From positions 1 to 9,101 of the forward strand of contig CAMSEX010000048.1 in assembly GCA_947057875.1 (NCBI GenBank): a DNA stretch of 9,101 nucleotides. Reading direction: 5' to 3'. The translations under genes were made by a program, and so were the position numbers. The notes below the pieces were generated by a model, which was given only the letters and a program-made list of their open reading frames with translations, searched no databases and was not told where the DNA came from. Origin of the DNA: an uncultured Clostridium sp. (lineage in GTDB: Bacteria > Bacillota > Clostridia > TANB77 > CAG-508). This document shows positions 6,315 to 9,101 of the stretch, piece by piece. Position 1 is the stretch's first letter. Each line of letters starts with the position of its first letter.

Positions 6315-7334
6315 TCATTTTTTGATAAAATCGACAATATTTTTTACTTTTTCCTCATCAATTGGTTGTTTTAATTTAACTCCCACTCTCATTCCTGCTT
6401 CTCTAAATTTAGGCGTCAACTCAATCACAAATCGATAAAAACAATTGATATCATCGATCTCTTCAAAATCAATACAAATAATATATTTTCCACTTTGTAT
6501 CACATCTGTATAAATTTTATTAATTCTTTCATTTCTCTGCAAATACGTTGCAAGTCCTGTAGAACAATTTGCAATTCCTGTATTCTCCTGATGAATCATA
6601 TACAAATCCTCCTCATTTGCAACATCACTTTCAGAAAGCTTTTCTTCTACCCAATCTTCTCTTAAAATTTCTAAGTTCGATACTTTTTTGGCTAAAATAT
6701 ATCCCAAATTTCCTTCTTTTGTCCTAACTTTCCAATAACGATTTCCCTTTTCAAATACATCTACAAAATCGCCAATTGCCACTTTTTGAGCTGTTCTTGC
6801 AAAAGGACCTTTTCCTGTTTTTACTTTTGTATTTTTCAAAACCATCGCACGACTTTTGGCTTTGAGTGTTGAATCCATAATCACACGATTTGTACTTTCT
6901 GCATACTCAATTTCCACATCATAAACAATCTCTAAATCATTCATTGGCAAATAAATTTTGCCCTCTATTTCCTTTAATGTTCCTTGCATTGCCAAATTTG
7001 AATCATTAACAATCATTTGAGGTTGGTTCAAATGCAAAACTGCAACATGCTTATTACAGGTTGTAATAAGCTCTTTGTCTCCCCTATTGTAATAAATTGT
7101 ATCATCAAAAATTTTCTTCACATCTTCTTCTGATAAATACACCAACTCATTTTCAATTTTGATAGCATTTATCAATTGTACCCATTCATTATTATACAAC
7201 AAACGCGTCTGCTTTTGCTGATTTTTATCCCCAAAATGATAAATTAAATTACGTCCTATCAGCAGCAAAATAAGTAGTACAAAAATAGCTACCATTCTTC
7301 TTACCAGAAATTTTTTCGACTTTTTTCTTCTCAT
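6315..7334 (-). CDS. Membrane-anchored protein: CuAO-N-like region, SH3 domain, truncated GH18-like tail
   Basis: A 339-residue type II membrane protein facing the wall, first gene of the operon. It has a basic N-terminus and a membrane helix (about 14-32). A beta-rich region (about 45-155, ending KIYLPMNDLEIVYDVEIEY...NRVIM) resembles the copper-amine-oxidase N-terminal-like domain of Clostridial wall proteins. A bacterial SH3 domain follows (about 162-219, with YWKVRT and GYILAKKV). The last 120 residues look like a shrunken GH18 segment: IDFEEI at 288-293 matches the usual DGxNIDFE strand, and RFVIELTPKFREAGMRVGV (301-319) matches the helix and strand after it. Asp289 and Glu291 keep the late acidic positions, but the leading Asp-Gly is Tyr-Ile, and most of the barrel is missing. 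Hydrolase activity is therefore doubtful; a binding or scaffold role is inferred. GTGAGG lies 5 bases before the ATG. Confidence 0.82.
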   Translation of the reverse strand: MRRKKSKKFLVRRMVAIFVLLILLLIGRNLIYHFGDKNQQKQTRLLYNNEWVQLINAIKIENELVYLSEEDVKKIFDDTIYYNRGDKELITTCNKHVAVLHLNQPQMIVNDSNLAMQGTLKEIEGKIYLPMNDLEIVYDVEIEYAESTNRVIMDSTLKAKSRAMVLKNTKVKTGKGPFARTAQKVAIGDFVDVFEKGNRYWKVRTKEGNLGYILAKKVSNLEILREDWVEEKLSESDVANEEDLYMIHQENTGIANCSTGLATYLQRNERINKIYTDVIQSGKYIICIDFEEIDDINCFYRFVIELTPKFREAGMRVGVKLKQPIDEEKVKNIVDFIKK

Positions 7335-7359
7335 GACTTCCTCACTTTATATGTTATTT

Positions 7360-7388
7360 ATCATATCATAAATAAATTTTATTGTAAA
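7360..7388 (-). promoter_or_regulatory. Promoter of the cell-wall operon
   Basis: -35 TTTACA (7388-7383), a 17-base spacer and -10 TATGAT (7365-7360) lie just upstream of the ATG at 7334. No other clear promoter is seen before mltG or the GH25 gene, so this one probably drives all three. Confidence 0.7.
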
Positions 7389-7458
7389 GGCACAAAAAAC
7401 TTTTTCGCCAAATTTTTACATTATTTTTACTAAAAGTCTTTATTTATCGAAAAACTTA

Positions 7459-7467
7459 TGGTATAAT
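7459..7467 (+). promoter_or_regulatory. Extended -10 promoter of the nfeD-SPFH operon
   Basis: TGGTATAAT combines the TGn extension (7459-7461) with a perfect TATAAT (7462-7467). The -35 at the right spacing (7439-7444, TTTATT) is poor, which fits an extended -10 promoter. It is divergent from the wall-operon promoter. Confidence 0.75.
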
Positions 7468-7509
7468 AGTAATGTATTTTTACATAACAATAATTGATAA
7501 AAATTAAGT

Positions 7510-7517
7510 GAGGTGAT
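7510..7517 (+). promoter_or_regulatory. Ribosome binding site that sets the nfeD start
   Basis: GAGGTGAT matches the anti-Shine-Dalgarno tail and is followed by ATG at 7522 after 4 bases. An in-frame GTG at 7513 lies inside this site and so is unlikely to be the start. Confidence 0.85.
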
Positions 7518-7521
7518 TTTT

Positions 7522-7947
7522 ATGTGGAAACTTTGGTTGATTATTTCTGGTATTTTCTTTATTATGGAAATATTTACTGCTGGTTTTCTTGTATTTTGGT
7601 TTGGATTAGGAGCGCTTATTGCAATGTGTGCAAGTTTTTTTATTGAAAATGTTGTCATACAAACAACTGTATTTGTAATTGCTTCTACAATTTTACTCTT
7701 TGCCACAAGGTCTTTTGTGAATCGATTTGCCAAAACAGAAAACAAAACAAAAACCAATGCTTATTCTATTGAAGGAAAAACCGCAAAAGTAATCAAAACA
7801 ATTGATCCGATCGAAGGAACTGGTCAAATTAAACTAGGTGGCGAAGTTTGGTCAGCAAAATCCTTTGACAACACATCTATTTCACAAGACACAGATGTTA
7901 TTGTAGAAAAAATTGATGGTGTAAAAGCTATCGTAAAACCCATTTAG
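7522..7947 (+). CDS. NfeD-family membrane protein (short form)
   Basis: A 141-residue short NfeD protein, the usual genetic partner of SPFH/stomatin proteins in membrane microdomains. The N-terminal half is very hydrophobic, with two membrane segments in about 4-40 and another at about 44-63. A short basic linker (about 64-80) leads to a C-terminal OB-fold (about 84-141) showing EGKTAKV, GTGQIKLGGEVWSAKS and DVIVEKIDGVKAIVKP, typical of the family. The ClpP-like protease domain of long NfeD proteins is absent, as expected for the short class. The ATG at 7522 is preferred over an in-frame GTG at 7513 because the GTG falls inside the ribosome binding site. The SPFH gene follows after 21 bases, and the two are surely co-transcribed. 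The family is clear; the molecular role of short NfeD proteins is not well defined. Confidence 0.93.
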   Translation: MWKLWLIISGIFFIMEIFTAGFLVFWFGLGALIAMCASFFIENVVIQTTVFVIASTILLFATRSFVNRFAKTENKTKTNAYSIEGKTAKVIKTIDPIEGTGQIKLGGEVWSAKSFDNTSISQDTDVIVEKIDGVKAIVKPI

Positions 7948-7968
7948 AAATTAAAAGGAGGAAAAATC

Positions 7969-8901
7969 ATGGGATTTTTATTAGTCATATTTATTATTAT
8001 TGTAATATTAGCACTAAAAACCATTAAAGTGGTCAGACAATCTGAAGTTTACATTATTGAAAGATTAGGAAAATTTCACAAAGTCGCAGAAGCTGGTCTT
8101 ACCATTATCGTACCATTTATTGATACAGTTCGCTCTGTTGTAAGTTTAAAACAACAAACAATGGACATTCCGCCACAAGGCGTGATCACATCTGACAATG
8201 TTACTATTACTATTGACACTGTTGTATTCTACAAAATTACAGATCCAGCAAGAGCTGTTTATGAAATTCAAAGTTTGAAAAAAGGAATCGAATATTTATC
8301 TATCACAACAATTCGTGACATAGTTGGTAAAATGGAATTGGACGAAACATTTAGTTCAAGAGATGTTATTAATGAGAAATTGAGAGTTATTCTAGATGAA
8401 GCAACTGATGCTTGGGGCTGTAAAATTGATCGTGTAGAAATTAAAGATATCACACCACCTGCTGACATTCGTGATGCCATGGAAAAACAAATGAACGCAG
8501 AACGTAATAAAAGAGCTTTAATCTTGGAAGCAGAAGCAGAAAGACAATCTGCTATCACTCTTGCAGAAGGTCGTAAACAAGCTGCTATTTTGGATGCAGA
8601 AGCAGATAGAGAATCAAGAATTAGAAGAGCAACTGGTGAGGCTGAAGCAATTAAACAAGTGGCTGACGCAAAAGCGCAAGAAATTCAATTAGTTTATGAA
8701 GCCATCAAAAGATCAGATCCAAGCGAAAAATTAGTCCAATTAAAATCTTTAGAAACTTTAAAAGAAGTAGCAAAAGGCGATGCAAACAAAATCTTTATTC
8801 CATTTGAAGCTACAGCAAGTTTGGCAAGTCTAGGTGCTGTCAAAGATGTTATGACAGAACAACATTCAAAAAAGAGCAAACAAAATCAAATTATTAATTA
8901 A
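7969..8901 (+). CDS. SPFH/stomatin-family membrane scaffold protein (QmcA-like slipin)
   Basis: A 310-residue SPFH/Band 7 protein that forms oligomeric scaffolds at the inner membrane and is linked to lipid microdomains and to membrane protease control. An N-terminal hydrophobic anchor (about 2-18) precedes the SPFH domain (about 20-185), with VYIIERLGKFHKVAEAGLT (27-45), the VPFID turn (48-52), TSDNVTITIDTVVFYKI (74-90), and the VEIKDITPP (156-164) and EKQMNAERNKRA (172-183) stretches typical of stomatins. An Ala/Glu-rich coiled coil (about 175-245) and a C-terminal oligomerisation region follow, ending in a Lys/Gln-rich tail. AGGAGG lies 7 bases before the ATG. Length and motifs fit the QmcA/YbbK group that pairs with short NfeD. 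A 15-bp terminator hairpin ends the operon. Confidence 0.95.
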   Translation: MGFLLVIFIIIVILALKTIKVVRQSEVYIIERLGKFHKVAEAGLTIIVPFIDTVRSVVSLKQQTMDIPPQGVITSDNVTITIDTVVFYKITDPARAVYEIQSLKKGIEYLSITTIRDIVGKMELDETFSSRDVINEKLRVILDEATDAWGCKIDRVEIKDITPPADIRDAMEKQMNAERNKRALILEAEAERQSAITLAEGRKQAAILDAEADRESRIRRATGEAEAIKQVADAKAQEIQLVYEAIKRSDPSEKLVQLKSLETLKEVAKGDANKIFIPFEATASLASLGAVKDVMTEQHSKKSKQNQIIN

Positions 8902-8912
8902 TCTTATATCAC

Positions 8913-8946
8913 AAAAAATAAGGGTTCTAGCGAACCCTTATTTTTT
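8913..8946. terminator. Bidirectional terminator, 15-bp perfect stem
   Basis: AAAAAATAAGGGTTC (8913-8927), loop TAGC, GAACCCTTATTTTTT (8932-8946). It terminates the SPFH gene on plus and, with the mirrored A/T tracts, the convergent partial gene on minus. The stop codon and last two Lys codons of that minus gene lie within the stem. Confidence 0.95.
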
Positions 8947-9057
8947 GGAGCCTGTTACCCCCATTTCTATTTCATAAGTAAAACCAAAAATTCTTTTATA
9001 GAGCAAAACCACTTCTACTTCATCCTGCTCTTCAAAGGAATCATATATCGCTTTTCC
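8938..9057 (-). CDS. C-terminal fragment of an unrecognised protein (39 residues)
   Basis: Reading the minus strand in from the adapter junction, one frame stays open for 39 codons to a TAA at 8940-8938: GKAIYDSFEEQDEVEVVL, then LYKRIFGFTYEIEMGVTGSKK without a break. The alternating hydrophobic and aromatic pattern suggests beta strands at the end of a folded protein. The start is lost at the contig edge. I do not recognise the family from this piece. The frame is supported by the stop falling within the shared terminator, an arrangement expected for tightly packed convergent genes. Confidence 0.6.
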   Translation of the reverse strand, partial: GKAIYDSFEEQDEVEVVLLYKRIFGFTYEIEMGVTGSKK

Positions 9058-9101
9058 AGATCGGAAGAGCACACGTCTGAACTCCAGTCACCTCTCGTCA
9101 T
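9058..9101. other. TruSeq adapter with the same index (sequencing artefact)
   Basis: Bases 9058-9091 match the TruSeq read-through adapter beginning AGATCGGAAGAGC. Bases 9092-9099 (ctctcgtc) are the index, the exact reverse complement of the index at 12-19, and AT begins the P7 sequence. Genome sequence ends at 9057. Confidence 0.98.

Noticed and set aside
7513..7521. GTG at 7513 as the NfeD start
   Set aside because: It lies inside the GAGGTGAT ribosome binding site; ATG at 7522 is correctly spaced and gives the normal family N-terminus.
7440..7757. Minus-strand 105-codon frame over nfeD
   Set aside because: It is antisense to a clear NfeD gene and its promoter, and I see no ribosome binding site for it.
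1..9101. Terminal inverted repeats as ends of a transposon or linear replicon
   Set aside because: The repeats are exact Illumina adapter with index, and no transposase or replication gene is present.

Overview
The window is a 9.0 kb piece of AT-rich, gene-dense bacterial DNA (about positions 53-9057). Both ends carry Illumina P7/TruSeq adapter with the same 8-base index, so it is an untrimmed assembly contig. It looks like a low-GC Gram-positive, probably an uncultured member of the Clostridia. The signs are a T-box leader in front of threonyl-tRNA synthetase, strong AGGAGG-type ribosome binding sites, Firmicute-style promoters, and a cell-wall hydrolase set with a copper-amine-oxidase-like/SH3 membrane protein. 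The phylum is inferred from these traits; no species can be named.

Layout, left to right. (1) 53-1067 (-) is a 3'-truncated thrS whose protein has no N-terminal TGS domain. A T-box (about 1160-1378, with promoter and terminator) precedes it, and an 11-bp tandem repeat lies between the terminator and the ribosome binding site. (2) 1526-1837 (-) encodes a small unrecognised protein. It is divergent from 2032-2667 (+), an unrecognised 211-residue soluble protein that starts with TTG. (3) A bidirectional terminator at about 2696-2725 separates this from a minus-strand operon read 7334 -> 2738. The operon encodes a membrane-anchored protein with an SH3 domain and a shrunken GH18-like tail, then MltG (endolytic murein transglycosylase), then a secreted 817-residue GH25 lysozyme with a Glu-rich stalk and four Ig-like repeats. 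(4) Divergent from the operon is a plus-strand pair, NfeD-family protein plus SPFH/stomatin (QmcA-like) protein, ending in a 15-bp bidirectional terminator. (5) At the right edge is the last 39 codons of an unrecognised minus-strand gene.

Functionally, the central operon is a peptidoglycan-remodelling unit: MltG trims nascent glycan strands at the membrane, the GH25 enzyme cuts muramyl bonds outside the cell, and the SH3/GH18-like protein is a possible wall-sensing or scaffold partner. The NfeD-SPFH pair is a conserved membrane-microdomain module. thrS is controlled by uncharged tRNA-Thr. I see no mobile element, tRNA, rRNA or CRISPR. I find no wholly new system; the points of most interest are the degenerate GH18 protein in the wall operon, the repeat array in the thrS leader and the two orphan genes.
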